From Amblyornis subalaris (lineage: Eukaryota; Chordata; Aves; Passeriformes; Ptilonorhynchidae): a stretch of DNA of 64,000 nucleotides. The stretch spans positions 2,294,001 to 2,358,000 of the forward strand of contig JACAXG010000070.1 in assembly GCA_018881555.1 (NCBI GenBank), written 5' to 3'. Of this stretch, positions 1 to 13,859 are shown in pieces. The notes beneath the pieces were generated by a model. That model made no database searches. It saw only the letters and a list, made by a program, of their open reading frames with translations, and was not told the DNA's origin. Each line of letters starts with the position of its first letter. Position 1 is the stretch's first letter. The position numbers and the translations under genes are program-made.

Positions 1-3000
1 TATTATTTTAGACCTGCAGGTTGTAGGCTGTCTGTGAATACACAGAAAAGCGGGATAGCAATAAAGAAATCATTCTGTCCACCTATATTTGGCTGATCAG
101 CACTANAACTATGCTGAAAACAGTAGAGACTTCAGATAAAAGACTGTGTAAGTATCAGTTGATCAAACTTATTTTACAGCATGTTATTATTGCCTTATTA
201 TTTATCCTCTGAAGATTTTAAAAAGTGTTTTCCTTCCCCTTCTTTCCCATACTCGCAGACACTGGAGGTCTACAAACACTGTGAAAGGCACATGCCCTAC
301 CCCAGTGACCTTAACCTGCTTTGAAACCAGATATGACAGTAAGGATGACAAACAACATGAGAGAAGGATGGGAAGAGGGCAGTAAGATTACACAGTTGCA
401 CAGTTTAGCTATATGCTTAACTTGATGTATAGGCCTTCAGCTGAACTTGGAAATTTTTCCTCAGTGAGAAAATAGTTTCCATGGTGCACAGATTTATCTG
501 AGGGAGGTCAATCTACTACAGAAGCAACCCAAAAAAATTAAAATGCCAGCCCTTCCGCCTGAGCTTTTTTCTCCCTCTTTCCTATCCTATTTTAATTTCA
601 TCAACACAGATAAAATATGTCTTTGAATAAAATTCTGCAATTACTAGCATACAGTGATTTCTCACGCAGAACCTTATCTGTGTCCTGGTCTCTCTTAATT
701 GAAGTCAATGAGAAAATGCCATTTGATGCTAGTTAGGAGGATCCAGTCTGTAATGCATGAGCAAAATCAAGGAGTACAAAGCTTAAAGCAGAGAGGAACA
801 GAATTTTAAACAAATGTCTCCTTTTCAGAGGTTTTGCGACTAGGACCATTTTCCCCATGTGGTCCTGAGTGGGTCACAGCTTCACATCTGCCCGAAGAGT
901 TAGGAAGAAACAACTGAGGAGAAAGCGGGCTGTTGATGGAGACAAAGCCATCTATTGCCAGGTTTAGTCCAGATCTTTGCCTTTGTTTAGAACATTCCTC
1001 TGTCTTTGGCAAATTGGATTAGCAGTGGTACAGTGCACCTTCCCCTTTTAGTGTGCTTCTTGGAGCACCTTTCTCTGCCCCTTGCTACCATGCAGACTTC
1101 ACAGTGTGATTTGCTGGATGGCTTCCCTACTGTATCCATCACCTTGTTTGTAGCTGACAGCCCTCCATCTTTCCAGTCTGTAAGAGAGAGTGGCTGAAGT
1201 ACAAGGAAATAGTTTCNGTGTCAACAAAAAAAGTATTCCACTAGACTAGACTGCTGGCTACCCTCACTCCGAAATGCTACCCTTGATCCATTATGTGTCA
1301 GAATGCACCTGAACTTTCTGGAAACTACACTGTGACATGAAATCAAAGAATTAGCACAAAAATTTAGAAAATGAAGACAGATTGGGGTTGCAATAACAAG
1401 GACCTCCGTAGATCTGATAAGTATGTTCTTGTTAATAATGAAAAAGAATGAGGTAGTAAAATATTAATGGAGCATTCATTAATAGTCTTCAGAAATGAAG
1501 GACAGATTGCCTGGAAGACTTCAGTTACTTTACACTACTTTGCTTAGTTTAACTGTATATAGGCCTGCTTTGCACTAAGCAAAGAAAACAAAAGATAATG
1601 CTGAATCTGTCCCTTCATACACACCTATTGAACACAGGAATCTGTTATGAAATAAGAGGGATGGATGGTTACAGTAAGGTTTTTCTGCCAAATTTGTTAG
1701 CAATCTGTTAAGTAAAACTTCATGATAACAGAAATCTGATCAATTATCGACCTCTTTATAACTTTATTTACCATGAGCTGAAGGAAAAAAAATGTGCATA
1801 AGCAAAGAATGGCAAGTTGTGACTAAGTGCAAGAGACAAAAGTATTCATCCATCCTCTCCCAATGCCAAGATTTGAACAGGGTGCTCCTGAGCAGATGGT
1901 TTAACAGACTAAAGCATTAGTTTGCTGATCCTCCGTGCTTGCTAATTAATTCTTCAGTTTACTAGGATTTAAGATGATTGTTAAAAACAAAGCTTCTCTT
2001 AAAATAAACTTTAGGTAAATGTTATAAAATGGTGGTTAAGATTCTAATGTCTGTAACAAGAGTGTTGTGTATTTTCTAGAAAAGATGTTCATTATCTAAA
2101 TGTCCTAAGTTCTATCCTTAACAATTCTGTCTCTGAAATTTTCTTCTTACAAGAATTTGCTTTTGTTTTCATAGTTAATTAATCCTCTGACTTCCTGTTG
2201 ACACTCTTGGGTCAAGATTATGTCCTTGACTTCTGTGAGAATGTCATACACACAATCATGGAAGGATTTAATTTTTTATAGCAAAATTGTCCTCTCCCCC
2301 TGAATTGTTTTAAGCCCATTATCATGCAGAATGTAAAAACCCTAATATCTCCTTTGTTGTTTTTATAGTCATTGTCATTCTAAACAGTCAGGATTTCACG
2401 TAGTAATTTATTTCAGTTTAACATTAAAATGATGAATTCTCATTAAATTTATTAAAATACAGTGTTGTAGAGTAGCTTGCTTTATATTAGATTTAGACAG
2501 TGGGCAAATAAGTAATTTATTTTAGATTTCATTTTTATAGCAGTTTTATAAACTGATGCTGATTTGGTAACAGCAGAACTCCACTTCCAGCTTCAACAGA
2601 AATTATGGAATTTATAGCACAGAAATTAAAAAATAATCAAGTAAAAATACTATGATGAAATAATATTTTACAAAGTAGGAAATAGGAAGGGATCAAAATA
2701 GCACTGGGAAAAAAAGATCTTCACTTACTAAAGCTAAGGCATAAATTTTGAAGACCCATCTGTTGCTTGCAAAGGGGTAATCCACGCCAGTATTTATGGA
2801 CTTCAAAAATTGTGAGTGGACTTGGAGAAGGTCTTTCCAGACAGTTCATGATGGTTTAAAAGAAGCTCCTCTTCCATTGTCTTGCTTTGACACAGGAGAT
2901 GCTGTGAAATTCTGCACTTAATTTTCATGTCCTGTTTTGTCACATATGGGTTTGTATGTCTTTTGTGATATATTGCTTCAGGTAGGGGTTTGGAGTTACT

Positions 3001-3497
3001 GGTAAGAATTCAGATATTTATGTTATCTCTGTAACTCTTCCTTCTGTCAAAAACATTATTGGTTGTTTGTTGCATTAAAAACTCTTGGCAATTCTCCTTT
3101 CAGAACAGCAGATAAGAATTCTTATTACTATTGTAAGGAATTCATAGCTTGCCTCGTTCCATAATCTATCCATCTTGAAAACCAAGAAAAAGCTATTATT
3201 ATAGATGATTCAAGGCTGAACTTTTTAGTAAGCTGTCAGTATGTCGTCTTCATAGAACCAGTCTTCAGCTCTTTTCAAAAAGTAGTATTTTTATGCAGAA
3301 TAAGTGCAAGGAATTTTGAAATAGTTTTAATATATCCCTAATAGGGAATCTACACTGAGGCTGCTGAGAACACAACATATTTGTTTACATGACATATGGA
3401 TTGAAATGAAAGTAACACAATAAGCTGCTCAGAGTGAATTAATGCTAGTAAAATTGCATTATTAATTTCAATAATTTTAGATAGGTGGTTTATTACC
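1..3497. other. AT-rich intergenic/intronic DNA, no gene recognised
   Basis: No coding exon, RNA gene or interspersed repeat can be identified. Open frames on either strand (for example 806-1012 minus and 1006-1197 plus) are under 70 codons and show no familiar domain. Composition is AT-rich, with short poly-A and poly-T runs and scattered TTAAT or TAATT words. At 664-720 there is a motif reading GAAGTCAATGAGAAAATGCC; similar wording occurs in an old amniote interspersed repeat, but the match is too short to call. Isolated Ns occur at 106 and 1217. Confidence 0.6.
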
Positions 3498-3560
3498 ACA
3501 TCAGTCAAACCTGTACTAGAATACTACGTCCAGCCAATGCTCAGTTTTTGAAAACTGTCT
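3498..3560 (+). mobile_element. Old CR1/L3-type LINE 3'-region relic
   Basis: The stretch with ACCTGTACTAGAATACTACG followed by TCCAG and a CTCAGTTTTTGAAAA segment follows, base for base over about 55 positions with few changes, the wording of amniote CR1-type LINE consensus (acctg-actagaatattgtgtccag...ctcagtt-aagaaa). This lies a few hundred bases before the 3' end of such elements. It is on the plus strand. Sequence to about 3.9 kb may continue the element, since a motif near 3870-3900 recalls the consensus close to the 3' end, but it is too degraded to bound. No coding capacity remains. The family name is from memory of consensus wording; a repeat-library search would settle it. Confidence 0.55.
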
Positions 3561-6500
3561 AGAAAATTTAAAATAATTTAAAAATTAATGATATGATGTT
3601 GAAACCTTACTTTTTATTGGAAGATGATGTTGAAACTGTCTGATCTCTTTAAGAAAGGAAGAATTAATATTTTTTACCCAATAAATTGGGGTTTTTTCTA
3701 TGTAATGAATTACAGTAGAGTAATGAAAGTACTCTATGGAGTACTTTATAATTCAACATATAAAGGCAAAGGCCTTTTGGAAGATCTAGTGAATGAAAAC
3801 AGCGCTGACAAACTAAAAATATAAGTATAGCTTTAGCAGTGAAGAACATTAAATTTTGTAATAACATTAAATTGAAATCATTTAAGCAACAAGTGCTAGA
3901 TTCTCTGCTACTTTATATCACAATTAAATATCCTTGTTCAGCTCACCTGCAAAGAAATTAGGAAAATGCTGAGATCTTGCATTAACTTGGTAGTCCGTGT
4001 TGATGATTGCAGTAAGATTTTCTGGTCATAAAACCTGAGCTTGTGAACAGCTTGGTTTTTTTTCTTTGAACCCCAGTATCGTGATCTGGAGACAAATACT
4101 GGCTGTTAAGCATAGTCAAGTACAAATGAAAAAATAAGATGTCCCATGAGTAGTGGAACAGAAGAAGAGGGATTTTTATAGATTAATTCTGCCCTATTTC
4201 CCACATCATTACACTTCTTGACACCAGCTGCCTTGCAGAACCCTAAAATCTCACCTCTTCAGGAATACTCTAAGTCCTCCTTATGTGCCCAAGACCACAG
4301 TGATTCCTCCAGTTAATATTTTAGACTTTGCCATACAGAAAACACTAACAATAGAGATCTTTTTCACTCAGTGACCAGTTTTAATGAGAATTTTATTAAT
4401 TTACTCTCTCTGAGACCTTCACCTCTTCTTGAAACTTTTTTGAAAGAAGGGACATGGATAAAAAGTTGTTGGAAGAGAAATGACAGGCAGGAAGGGAGAT
4501 GGGCATAAAGATAGTGCAAGGATTTACTGAGTTAACACACCCAAAATGATCAGAATTGTCCTTATATATCTACTTGACTTACCATAAATTCTAATCGAAA
4601 CTTCAAGAGGCTGAGACTGCTTCAATATATATCCATTCTAGAAAATATCCTATGCTTCTACCCTTTGCTTTACACTAGTATAGGACAGTACCCAAGGGTT
4701 AAATGTCATTTTACTCACAAAACAAATCCAGTCTTCTCCTAGTTGAACAAGACAGCTCGCTTTACTGCACATAGCAATGCTACACAACAGTTTGGGGAGG
4801 AAGAGGGGGGAGAAGAACAGAAGAAGATTATATTTAGAATTCTGAGAATATTTAGGGAGTCAAAATCTGATTGCCAACCTTGTAACTTGATCTACAAATC
4901 TGAAATGCACATATGGTTGATATTTTTCTATTACATAGCATTTATTTCTGGAAATCTTTTCACTTTTGTCCCTTTTTGATCTGAAAAAAAAAACCCAAAA
5001 CATTTTTGGCACGGCCTTAAGCTGAAATTTCAAATTTCAAATGAAACATTTAATTCCTTTTACTAGCCAATAGGGATGNCTATCGGTAGGCACTCCAAAT
5101 ATAATATCTCCTTATGAATCATTGGCATGGGATTGTAATTATCTTTTTACTTTTTTACTTTTAACACACAAAAAAGAAAGATAATGTGAGTTGAGAAAGC
5201 ACTCTGTACCATGTATTTCATTTAGGTTATCTATTTGTCAGTGACTTTTTAATCATAGCTAATTAAAAATGATTCATCAGAATGTTTAAAATCCTACAGA
5301 AATGTTTAAATAACTTATGGTTCTTACTGTATAGTACTGGTTTAGAACACCATGCTAATCTTAAATCAGAAGAATAATTACACTTAGCACTGTCGTATCT
5401 TCATACAATTGTTATAATTTGTCTTGTTTTCAGTTTATTTATTTCTCACTACCCTTCATTTGTGCAAATCAATCCTAGGCAAATCCCAGCTTTTTATTTC
5501 CTACTTTCCAGTTGTGAACAAAGCTAGAAAAGCCTTCCAGATAATACAAAAGGCCTGGGCTTGGTTTTGCATAGGGTACAGGTGAAAATTCATGTAGTTT
5601 TTTTACTGTCTCTGTCCTTGCAATTTTGTTTTTTCCAAAAGGGTTGTAATTAAACATTGCTATAATAATCCTTGAGCCTGGCTATAGGGTTACAGATAAT
5701 CATGGGAACTGGATGAAAATGGATTTCAGATCTCCATTCTTGATTAAACTTCCCAACTGCACATTTAGAAGTCTAAGTTGTGATACCAGTTAGAAGGCAA
5801 ATTCCCTGAGGCTTTCTGTGTTAATGGAGTCCTGCCCTGAATCACCTTCTAGGAGAACCTGCCTGCTTCCATTCACTTTGTGGTGGTCTCAGCAGATTTG
5901 CTTTTTAATTCAAAAATGTAGTTTGAGTGTCTAAATTTACACAAGGTGAATGTTGTCTTACTTCTACTTGTCAATTCCACAGCAATTTCTTTAATTTTTA
6001 TGGAATAATTTGATATTTCTGCTGGTACAGAAGGAAAGAATGTTTTAGTGCTTTGCTAATTATCATCTCGATTTCTTTCATATATTGTATTGAAACAAAA
6101 CAAATTTTCTTTGTTTCTTTTAGGGTGAAGAAAAAAAGTTAATTGTTAGAGAAGTGCCCTACCCTGACAATAAACCATTGTCACTCTTGGTTAGAAGAAG
6201 TTAGGAACCCTTTATTCTTAGTCCCTTTCAGTGTTTCCCGCTGTGTGTGAGATGCTTCACAAGTGTTTGATAAATATGTGCTCCAAATAAATTCTAATCT
6301 TGCAGGGAATGAATGGAAATAAGTCAGAAAACCGGAAATAATGGTAAACAATGTTTGTACAGGTCTGCCAGACAAGGCAGGTTTTCGTAAGACTTAAATT
6401 TGAACTAAGTGGGTCTTTAGATCAGTTTGTGCAAACAGTAAAGTTGGTATTTTCAGCTCAGAAACAGAATGGGACAGATAATTAGTGAATTCAATACTAA

Positions 6501-9286
6501 AGATTTTTTTCCCTTGGAGAGGGTGCAGAAGCATTTATTTGTGTTTCTCCTCCCTGCCTAACTATATATTTTGACAATATTTGTAGAAACATAATACTTT
6601 TGAGATTTCGAGATCCCTGTCAAATTTGATTGGAATTGTATAATGGATTCAAAAGTTATCAGGAAGGACTGAAAGATGAAGATACAGTGACAGCATACGA
6701 TGGCTTGGTACCTTTATGAAACCAGCTGAAACCTGAGAAAATTTATTGCCCTCAAGTTTAGAGGACNATGGAGCAGCAGAGCTCTTCAGAGTGCCACTTA
6801 ATACTTGTAAATACCAATATCTTCTCTGCATCTTGCTTCTCACAGTAAATGAAGTGTAAACATAAGTTTCCCCAGCTTCAGCACACAGGACCCCATAGAA
6901 CATCTGGTAACATTATTTTTCATTTCTTAGGAGTGAAGCAGCACAAGCTTTATGAGTAACATTCAGCATCTTTTTATCTTTTTTATCTTTCTGTCTTCTA
7001 GTGGAAATCTGTTTTATTTTATAAACACGGAAGTGTGTCATAACCTAAAAGATTTCTTCAGGAAACAACAAAACAAGTAGGTATAGGTATAGCTGTTGCT
7101 GCTGGCACTAAAAAGGTACAGATAGAAACACCTGAGCTTTGTCTTATTAATCTTAAATAATACTGACTTTAATTCTTATCCTGCTACCCAGGAGACTGAA
7201 TTGCATCATCTCAGTATAATCTGCGTGCAGTATCTCTCAGCCTTCAAACACGAAGTCCAGAGAAGGATAATACGGTTTTATTTTCTTCATATTTTTTAAT
7301 CTTCCAGTGCTTTTTGAAGCTCTATATATTAGCAAAACTACATTTCATTTGTGGTACCAATTCATAAAGATCACCAACTTATGCAGTAGAGAAGGTGATC
7401 TCAGAACTACTCACAAGGGCAGTAAAATTTTTTGGAACAGCAAAAATCAACAAGAAGAATATTCTTAAAGTCCAGTTTCAAGCTCCTATGCTTGCTTTAG
7501 GCATGCCTGGAAGAAGTCTTTGGTGTAGTCTTTATTAGTATTTTAATTCAAATTCTATATTTAAGAAGCTTTTCTTTAAATAGATCATATAAGTTTGTTT
7601 CACTGTTTTTCGAAAATCTTGTAATTCTTGCTTTCTGTGTTTCCAATTATAATGAATGTTCTTTTAATTGCACTTTGGCCTGATTATGCTTACTCTCATA
7701 ATGAACTCTTGTGTCTTCCAGTCGAGAAATGTCTTTCCACTTTGTTAACTGCTCTTCTTGATGAAGCACCTGCAGAATTGCTTCTTGATTAAATTAATTC
7801 NTCCTTTATGCAGTCTTTTGAATCGGGTGTCCAAAACAGTAATTAAATGAGAAAGACCTGAAGAAATATTTTTGTAATTTTTTTTCTCCTGTAAAATAAT
7901 TCCTTTCTGTGAGAACTCTATCACTAATTTGGGAGTTTTGTGTTTGCATGTTTGTTATATCTTCATATTACTTTGTTGTTTAAAATATTTCCTGACATTT
8001 TAATGTTGACATGCTGCACTATTTCCAGTAGTCCTGATTTTCACTGGTTCAAGAACTGCTTTCTCTGTTCATATGTGATCTTAATATAATTTAGAAAACA
8101 CAGTTAAAATTGAAGAAGGCATTCTAAATAAATTGCCTCTCAGGGGTTATGGTAGGAAGGCTTTAGTAATAAATTCTCCCTGAAATTTGAGGTAGTGGAG
8201 TACAAGTTTAATTTGTATCATGTTGTTCATTTTAATTAGGTTAGTGGACAAGAAAATTCAAATTAAAGGTAGGTTAAAAATAATGTCATTTAGTTATCCA
8301 TGAAAAAAACCAGCAATGGACCAGCAGAGTAAGCTTTCCTGAGCAACAAGGACATTTTTCTTCTGAGCTGTGATATGGAGAGTGGCATGGAAGTGCAGAC
8401 AAATAGCTCAGTCAAAGTTAACATTCAGTCCTTAGACTCTTCATTAAGACTGCAAGATTGCAAGCTGGTTACATGTTTAGATGCATATTTCCACAAAGAC
8501 ACCACCATAATTTATGGAAAATATGTATTATATGTTGAGTAACTTGTACAGTTTGTTTGAAGCTTGAACTGGTTTTTCACAGTATCAGCTCCTGCAGCTC
8601 AGAACTATTATACAGAAATATACGTGTACTCTCTGGTATCCCAAATTTACGTCATGCAACAACTTCAGACAATAAATCTGAAAAGAAAATTGTTCATCAC
8701 ACCATTCTTTCACATAAATAGAAGAATGGAACATAAGTGCAATGCCTCAATTTTCAGGACAAATGCTCATGACATTTCATCTGTTAGATTTCTTCTGAGT
8801 AAAAAAGTGACTACCAAGCTAATATGTGGAGCATATATATAAAGTGAGAACAACAATGTTTATTAATAATGAGCATACTGATAGCTCAGAGCTCAGCAAG
8901 AACTTTACATTATTCAGCTTGCCTGGCAAATCTAAGCAACTTTGTTTTCCAAGAATTCAATATCCGTGAAAAATCTTTCCCAAATATTTTGAATGATGAT
9001 GATGATATTTTACATTTCCAAGACTGCTTAACCCCAGTTTGTTTGCTTTCTCATTTGTACTCTAGCATCTGTGATCCAAATACAAGTAGGTATTTAAACC
9101 TAAGTTCTCTTTTCCAAAACTGAACCAATAATTTTGAGTTTAAATATTTAGCTTTTAAATAATTGTTTTTCACTCACAGTTAATTGACCATGTTAATTTA
9201 AAACATTAATAGTTCTAATTAGTAACAAAATGTTCCAAAGTCCAGTCCCATGTTTCAGGACCTTGGAGAGTGCCCGTGGTTCCATC
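3561..9286. other. AT-rich DNA, no gene recognised
   Basis: About 5.7 kb of AT-rich sequence without an identifiable gene or repeat family. Two short direct repeats of GATGTTGAAAC lie near 3595 and 3625. A G- and A-rich patch sits at about 4793-4830, and a GATGATGATGAT run near 8995. The longest open frames (8564-8842 plus, 8869-9123 plus, 6649-6903 minus) are under 95 codons and have no domain. Homeodomain-type TAATTA words are frequent but expected in DNA this AT-rich. A let-7-like word at about 8188 was examined and rejected. Confidence 0.6.
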
Positions 9287-9304
9287 GTGTGCTCATGAGC
9301 ACAC
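9287..9304. repeat. Perfect 18-bp palindrome
   Basis: The half-site GTGTGCTCA is followed directly by its exact reverse complement TGAGCACAC with no spacer. By simple expectation, a perfect palindrome of this length should occur about once in four windows of this size. It could bind a dimeric factor or be chance; nothing nearby decides. Confidence 0.9.
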
Positions 9305-10459
9305 TCACCAAAGAAAACAGGACAAGAAGACGACAGCAAAGTGATTGGTTTTTAATTGGATTGTTAATAATGCCTGGAGTCTTGAAACATTATTAAATCC
9401 ATCTTTTGAAAGAAAATCTGTTAAATTACTTTGAGAATATCATACATTAAATCACGTTTTGCATGTTCTGGATAGTCTGCTGGCTTGGTCTGTTTGGCCA
9501 GTTGAAAGAAATCCAAAATAATTTTATCATAATAAGAATTTATTGATATTTTCCAGTTTGGTTTTGTTTTGGCTGTGACTTGGTCCAATTACAAAAGTGA
9601 TATGGGTCAAACCTTATTTTGATAAAATCATGGCATAGAATTTACAGGAATGTCCTGTTTTAATAAAGAAAACAGATTCAGCAGAAATAGAAGCAATAGC
9701 TCTGCCTATTGAGGCAGATCTGGACTAATTTGGCCTTCATTTCAGAAATGGCCAAGAAGACATCTGTATTTATATATGCACGTTATATTACATCCATAGC
9801 AGTCTGTCTTTTCATTCTCATGCAACAACCACTTTTCTAAATGAACAACAGGAGAATTTTCAGAAAACATTAGCTGTAGTCTAGACTTTTCTGTTTGTTT
9901 CTACTATTGCAAAGCTAGCTTCAGACTGAAAATAGGCTGACAGAGGGGGAAAATAGCAGCATTCATTCTGTGGCAGACAGGTAAAGCAGCTTGATTCAAT
10001 AGTGAGTAGGATGAAGGATGTCTCTGGTTTTAGCCTCTAGATATCTAGCACTCCAGCACCATTTAAGATCCATAATATTTCTGAAGTAGATATGGAACCT
10101 GTAGAAAATCTCTACTTTTCTAGAGTGGCAGCATACCAGGGACATCTAAAATGGCATCAGTACGTATGGTATCTGAACACCACCCTTTAAGGTTCATGGC
10201 AAATTGATACACTTTTGCAGAAATAAAAGGGTGTGGGGGGTAAGCAGTTGTACACAATCAGGAATCGGTGTTACTCTGAAGATGTGGCATTTAGAACTCT
10301 TTTAGGGCATGTGAACATTGTACATTGTAATAAGCCAGGATGTTTATTTAAATAATTGCAGCCATAGCAGATAAATCATACATAACCCATATCTCTGAAT
10401 GAGTGTCTTTTTTTCCTCTTGATTTCTGTCACATTAGAAGATTCCAATCCCGAAACACC
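9305..10459. other. AT-rich DNA, no gene recognised
   Basis: No open frame, repeat family or RNA gene can be supported. The sequence is moderately AT-rich and of unremarkable complexity. Confidence 0.6.
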
Positions 10460-10520
10460 TTTTGTTTGTTTGTTTGTTGGTTGGTTGGGGTTTTTTTGGG
10501 TTTTGGGGGTTTTTTTCTTT
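10460..10520 (+). repeat. T/G low-complexity tract with G-runs
   Basis: A (TTTG)n run passes into GGTT repeats and then into runs of four, three and five Gs separated by T-tracts (10487-10490, 10498-10500, 10505-10509). The open frame through it (10403-10657) is translated low complexity. The G-runs could form a weak G-quadruplex. Confidence 0.8.
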
Positions 10521-12879
10521 TCTGTATTGAGGTAAGAAGTAGTTTAACTATAATGCCTTTACTGATGACTCTTACCCTTACACACGGATCCTTAGATTTT
10601 TGGATTTTCCTGAGACGGTGGGAAATGTTGTCCAGGCTTGATCCAGGACCTGGATAACAAACTCATGGTCATGGGCAGACCAGAGATCAATCCAGGTTCA
10701 AACAGCTCAATCAGAAATCTTGAGATTCAAGTTGAACCAAGGCCATGAAACAAAGATCAGTAGGTCACAATGGGGAAACTATAGGTCATATGATAGTATA
10801 GTCAGAGAGAAACCAATATCAACATCCAAAGCAGGTTGTAAGTAATAAAGCTGATGATCTGAAATATAGCTCTGGATGCTCTCTGAGTCAGGGGAACTTG
10901 CATAGGCTAGAGCCTGTGAACGTCTGCACCTCTCACACAAAACTGGTGACAAAATTTTCAGATGTTTTTCTTGGGTGTTAGGACATGTCCTCTAAGGACA
11001 CAAAAAAGCATCCAAAGGATAGAGAAAGTGGGCTGTAAGACTTTCAGACTGAAACCAATCTTTTTTAGCCATCTTTTTTCTGTTCAATTAATGACTGCAG
11101 TAACAAGCCAAGCAAAATCCTAACACAGACAACTATCTATGAGACAGTGTTTGTGTCTGTAAAGGCAGTAGCCAATAGCTGCCTGCTGGAAGGATGAATC
11201 AGTCCCAGGTGCTGAGGGGATGATTCATCATCAGTTGGGCAATGACTCACTACAACTTTCTGCACTGGTTTGAGTCCTATCCTTAAACACGTATGTGTGG
11301 ATATTTGACATCATACGCTGATACTACGTGTAAGAAAATTTTCTGAAAGATGATAAATGGGCATCAAATTTAAAGATTCTCAGGAAATTTCTCTTAACTT
11401 GAATCCAGAGAAGGATGCTACAGAAAGACATGGAACTGCAGAACTACAGTGAAAGAATTATTGCAAATGAGAAAAAAATAAAAAGGTATACAAAGTTCTG
11501 CTTGCTTTCAACCAAACTTAAGGGATTTGCACAATTTCCACCCGAAATTAAAATTACATAAAGCTAAACTTACAATAGTAAGCGGATGAAAAAATATAAT
11601 TATAAAAGCANTGTTGCTATTCTTAACAAAGCACAAGTCAGTTATATCCCATGGAAAAGAAATAAAAGTATATTTGTTGGAGTCCAAAATTCATCATAAA
11701 GAGAAGCTTTGAGGACCTTTTGGTTCTCTGAAATTACTCTTGGAGTTTGTTCTCATGTGGTGATTTTTCAGTTAAAGGTGTACTGGAAAAAACAAGCAAA
11801 GACATCTGAAAAAACTGTTGTGTCTATATGTTAACTATTATTTTTTTGCCTCATTATCTAGCAATCCAAAGTAATGAGATGGGTCTCTTAGTCAGTACCC
11901 ACTGGTTTTAAATGTCACTCTTTCCATTTCCTTGTAACTCAGGGGAACATAGTCAAAAGTCAGTAGACAGATTTTGTTTCACGTTTCTGTTGGTGTTTAG
12001 ATATCAGTCTTTCTTTCACAGACAATGTAACGTGTCTTGATTTCTCTAGTGGTCTTCCTGCTATGCACTTCTTTTCTTCACTTTTTATGTTAATTCAATG
12101 AGCACTAGTTATCTATACACATTTTCTTTTACTATACATACATCTCTATCTCTTTGGAACAACAAAAAACCTGCCATTTACTAATATGAACAGCTTCACA
12201 ACCAATATATACTTAATACATTTGTATGTATTTAAAAATACCCTTGAAATCTTACACAAAAGTGAACCAAGGTGTAAAGCAGTGTGTAAAATGATGTGTG
12301 TATGTACATCGTATATACTGAATACATCTGGGTTTTCAGGGAGTATAATAGGGCAGCTGAAATCTTCATAAGGTCCCACATCTACAGTTGTTGACAAAAA
12401 CAACGACGAGAGTCCTATCATGGAGTTGTAACAGAAAACTGAGGAGGAACTGACACATTCAGACTCAGTTAATTCAAAGCCGGGTGAGGGAGAAACCCAG
12501 CATCCCTTTAAAGTAAATCTGGAAAAGTAAGCCTTTAGTTTTATTCACTACACCTTGCCTTTTGACCGGAATCCTTTACATAACTGAATTTCAGTATAAA
12601 CTCCTCTGTGAACATTTGTGAATTTGAAATTAATCTTATAACTCATATATCCGTTTAAAGATTCTTTAAACTTACCTGTATGAATATAAGGTTGGTGAAA
12701 AACACTCATATTCACTGCTTTTTCCATGTCTGAAGACTCACAGTTCTTAGTATTACTCAAATAGAGCTCAGCCCTTCCAATTCACTTGTTTACGAATGTG
12801 TTGGTATTAGGAGCACCCTCCTTCATTCACAAACACACCTGTAAAATGTTTATCTGCCTGTAGAGGCACAGCCCTGCAG
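10521..12879. other. Non-coding DNA with a short inverted repeat
   Basis: No gene is recognised. GATGAATCA (11193-11201) pairs exactly with TGATTCATC (11221-11229) across a 19-bp spacer; nine-base arms at this spacing are expected by chance in a window this size. Short overlapping open frames at 12146-12421 (minus) and 12186-12371 (plus) share AT-rich sequence and show no domain. Confidence 0.55.
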
Positions 12880-13240
12880 AGCATTACTACTGGTGTTCAT
12901 TTCACGTCACCCCTGAGGTGGAGGCAGTCGCCTGGCGCTGCACCCTGCTGATCCAGAGAAACCCAGAGAGACAGGCTGCCTCTCCTCTGGCTTTACCCAG
13001 CCTGCCCCATCACCCAGGGCTTGCCTGGTGGTCACTGGCCCCAGCCTGAATTATTGTCTCTGGACTTGCCCCAGCCTTGCTGAACAGCAGAAGCAGGTTG
13101 GTGAGGGGTGCAGGGCATCTCTCCTCATGATCACCTCTGTGGGCTTCCCCCCTACCAACCTGTGGCTCAGCCACTCGCCCTCCTCATCCTCTTCCCTTTA
13201 CCTTTTGCCCTTTGCCCTAAATAATCCTCTTGCTGTTATA
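12880..13240. other. G+C-rich patch, unassigned
   Basis: This is a clear compositional step up from the AT-rich flanks, ending in pyrimidine-rich sequence (CCTCCTCATCC, CCTTTTGCCCTTTGCCC). The 86-codon plus-strand frame at 13028-13288 has no recognisable domain. It may be an old repeat, a regulatory patch or chance; nothing more can be said from sequence alone. Confidence 0.4.
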
Positions 13241-13549
13241 CCGCACCCTCCAAATCATATGAGCCCTTTCCTATACAGACATGTGTAAATCATTATCTTG
13301 CAGAAAATAATTTGAACGTCTCTGATTTATCTAATACCCAGATCATTTGCCTCTCAAATATTCCATTCTTCAGGGGAGAGGACTCAACCACAATGATTTG
13401 AAGCAACAACAGTAACACATCTACAGAGTTTTCCTCAGCTTTCATCAAGAGAGGGATGTGCTTAGTTTACTTAGCGGTCCTCGCAGTGTCCTGGACTCAG
13501 TCATGGCATATGGNAGTTGGCACATGACCTAGAAATCCCCCAGACTAAT

Positions 13550-13859
13550 TTTTCTGCTTTTTTTTTTTTTCTTGCAGGAGTCATCAGGTCAGAGATCTTG
13601 GCTCTTTTTCCCCCACTATAATGACTTATTCAATATTTTGTTTCCAGTGAGACTCTTGAGCCAAGCTCGGGGGGTGTATAAACAGGCCTGAAGCAGCCCA
13701 CCTACCAATACGTACTTCATATTGCTTAGAAATTCCTCCATGTTACCTATAGCAGTTCTACAGCCTTGGGCAAAGTAGGAACTTTGACACCATCCTTGCT
13801 GGTACAACAAATATTCTTTCAAAATAACAATGTCAAGTTGTAAACAACTGTCATAAAAG
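13550..13859 (+). other. Candidate non-coding exon with good splice signals
   Basis: A pyrimidine tract with 13 consecutive Ts leads into CTTGCAG, with AG at 13576-13577, a textbook 3' splice acceptor. The next good donor is AAAAG followed by GTAAGC, with the GT at 13860-13861. Together they would bound a 282-bp exon at 13578-13859 on the plus strand. The frame read from the acceptor hits a stop after about 37 codons, so any exon would be non-coding or terminal. Such signal pairs also arise by chance in a 64-kb window, so this is speculative. Confidence 0.15.

Noticed and set aside
8185..8215. TGAGGTAGTGGAG resembling the let-7 seed
   Set aside because: Only the seed-like start agrees; the rest differs and no pairing arm lies nearby.
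11193..11229. 9-bp inverted repeat with 19-bp spacer
   Set aside because: Several of this strength are expected by chance in 64 kb.
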